The position numbers were made by a program, and so were the translations under genes. A DNA stretch of 47,299 nucleotides from Nitrospirota bacterium. GTDB lineage: Bacteria > Nitrospirota > Thermodesulfovibrionia > Thermodesulfovibrionales > UBA6898. The stretch's first letter is position 1, and each line of letters opens with the position of its first letter. Location of the stretch: positions 1 to 47,299 of the forward strand of contig JAKAHR010000028.1 of assembly GCA_021825365.1 (NCBI GenBank). Reading direction: 5' to 3'. The notes under the pieces were generated by a model that worked only from the letters and a program-made list of their open reading frames with translations, made no database searches and had not been told where the DNA came from. Positions 46,378 to 47,299 of the stretch are shown here, piece by piece.

Positions 46378-47299
46378 ATGAAGAAGACGCGGGCAATTAT
46401 TGGAGTGATTTGGATGACTGTCTTCATGATGGCAGCGGCGATGGGTGCCCCTGCGTCCGCGGAGGAGACGAAGGCAGTCGGGACAACTGTGGAGGACATC
46501 AGGAAGGCACTCGGCATGAGCATCTATGTGCAGGGCGGCTATACGTACAATTTCAAGAATCCCGATTCACAGGAAAATGATCTTCGGGTCTTCGACCACA
46601 AGGCAAACAGTTTCACCTTCGATCTTGCACAACTCGTTTTCACGAAAGAGGCCCCTGCGGGAGGCGTCGGCTATAAGCTGAAGCTGTCGGCAGGAGAGAC
46701 CGCCAAATTTGTCCATTCCCGCGGGCTCGGAAATGCGGACGATGTCTTTGATCTTACCGAGGCGTATATCGATTATCTGGCACCGCTGGGCAGGGGGCTG
46801 AAGCTTCGTTTCGGCAAGTTCGTAACCATGCACGGGGCCGAGGTGATAGAGGCGAAGGATAATTTCAACTACTCCCGCTCGCTTCTCTTCAACTATGCGA
46901 TACCCTTTACCCACACCGGCCTGATGGCCGGCTATGCCCTCTCCGACCAGGTGAGCGCCAGCCTCTACCTGGTCAACGGATGGGACAATACCGATGACAA
47001 CAATAAAGGCAAGACCGTGGGGCTGACGCTCAGCGTAACGCCCATCGATCCTGTGTCGCTGGCATTCAACCTCATGTACGGTCCCGAGAAGGACCACAAC
47101 AACTCCGACAACCGCTTCCTCTTTGACTGGGTGGGCACGTTTAAACCGCTGAAGAACACCACGGTTGTCATTAATACGGACTATGCCACGGAGGAACACT
47201 CTGCAGCCGACAACGGGAATGCGAAATGGTACGGTATCGCCGGATACGTGAAGTACGATTTCAGCGACGTCGTCAGCGGGACGATCAGGGCGGAATACT
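46378..47299 (+). CDS. Outer-membrane beta-barrel porin, 3' end outside the window
   Basis: Reading from ATG 46378 (AAGGAGGAAG ribosome site) gives an open frame of 307 codons to the window edge, with no stop. It has a signal peptide (MKKTRAIIGVIWMTVFMM, cleaved after APASA near residue 28). The mature part alternates aromatic and polar residues in beta strands: SIYVQGGYTYNF, SFTFDLAQLVFTK, LKLRFGKFVTMHGAEVIEAKDNFNYSRS, YLVNGWDN. This fits the BBP2-type putative porin family. It is cotranscribed with the NifA-type protein. In several phyla such porins precede a PII protein and an ammonium transporter; those would lie beyond this window. Confidence 0.82.
   Translation, partial: MKKTRAIIGVIWMTVFMMAAAMGAPASAEETKAVGTTVEDIRKALGMSIYVQGGYTYNFKNPDSQENDLRVFDHKANSFTFDLAQLVFTKEAPAGGVGYKLKLSAGETAKFVHSRGLGNADDVFDLTEAYIDYLAPLGRGLKLRFGKFVTMHGAEVIEAKDNFNYSRSLLFNYAIPFTHTGLMAGYALSDQVSASLYLVNGWDNTDDNNKGKTVGLTLSVTPIDPVSLAFNLMYGPEKDHNNSDNRFLFDWVGTFKPLKNTTVVINTDYATEEHSAADNGNAKWYGIAGYVKYDFSDVVSGTIRAEY

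Overview
The window is about 47 kb of GC-rich, gene-dense bacterial chromosome. The organism has two membranes: there is LpxC for lipid A, a complete tripartite RND efflux operon, an outer-membrane beta-barrel porin and several lipoproteins. The gene mix (Aquifex-type short aconitase, DUF362/ferredoxin protein, DUF1858 protein, NtrC-type regulator, NHL lipoprotein) fits an anaerobic or microaerobic Nitrospirota or deltaproteobacterial-type lineage. That placement is an inference; there is no rRNA here to settle it. No insertion sequence, prophage or CRISPR array was seen.

Layout. 1-2185 (minus): tRNA-Glu, tRNA-Lys and aconitase. 2278-5609 (plus): a lysine/diaminopimelate operon lysA-dapF-PilZ-dapA with 4-nt overlaps. 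5610-7058 (minus): bioD and a FabG-like reductase, convergent with dapA with no bases between the stop codons. 7328-11903 (plus): two GT-C type membrane glycosyltransferases on either side of an NHL-repeat lipoprotein. 12085-18082 (minus): RND efflux operon with its promoter and a candidate operator. 18102-20948 (plus): remnant of an aldehyde dehydrogenase gene, a class III aminotransferase and a cyclic-2,3-diphosphoglycerate-synthetase-like GTPase. 21017-33607 (minus): a long housekeeping block (mtnP-like, NtrC-type regulator, lipoprotein, yebC, DUF502, glmU, glmS, uvrD/pcrA, gatC, panD, hybrid histidine kinase). 33645-36157 (plus): tldD and lpxC. 36224-38597 (minus): a 27-residue histone-H1-like peptide, a winged-helix/nucleotidyltransferase-like protein, and the operon DUF1858-zinc protein-nfo. 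38715-39573 (plus): a lone DHp-like protein and a small heme-copper-oxidase-like membrane protein. 39654-44790 (minus): CRP/FNR regulator, DUF362 ferredoxin protein, rsmI and nadE with two small genes between them. 44891-47299 (plus): trmJ-like methyltransferase, a NifA-type DNA-binding domain protein and a porin that runs off the end.

The most interesting signals are regulatory. (1) Two identical-architecture CRP-like sites, TATGA-N6-TCATA, lie in front of the DUF1858-nfo operon and of the oxidase-like gene. Each is centred at exactly -41.5 from a predicted start, and both are within 2 kb of a CRP/FNR-family regulator gene whose recognition helix differs from FNR and CRP at the residue reading the altered base. 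(2) A compact 65-nt transcription unit with its own promoter and a canonical terminator sits between crp and the DUF362 gene and carries a C-rich anti-Shine-Dalgarno stretch: a probable small RNA. (3) Two sigma-54 promoters, one for lpxC and one for the NifA-type DNA-binding protein plus porin, each have a predicted 8-nt leader. (4) glmU has no ATG, GTG or TTG at its expected start and appears to begin at ATT behind a perfect Shine-Dalgarno sequence. (5) Several genes are predicted to be leaderless.
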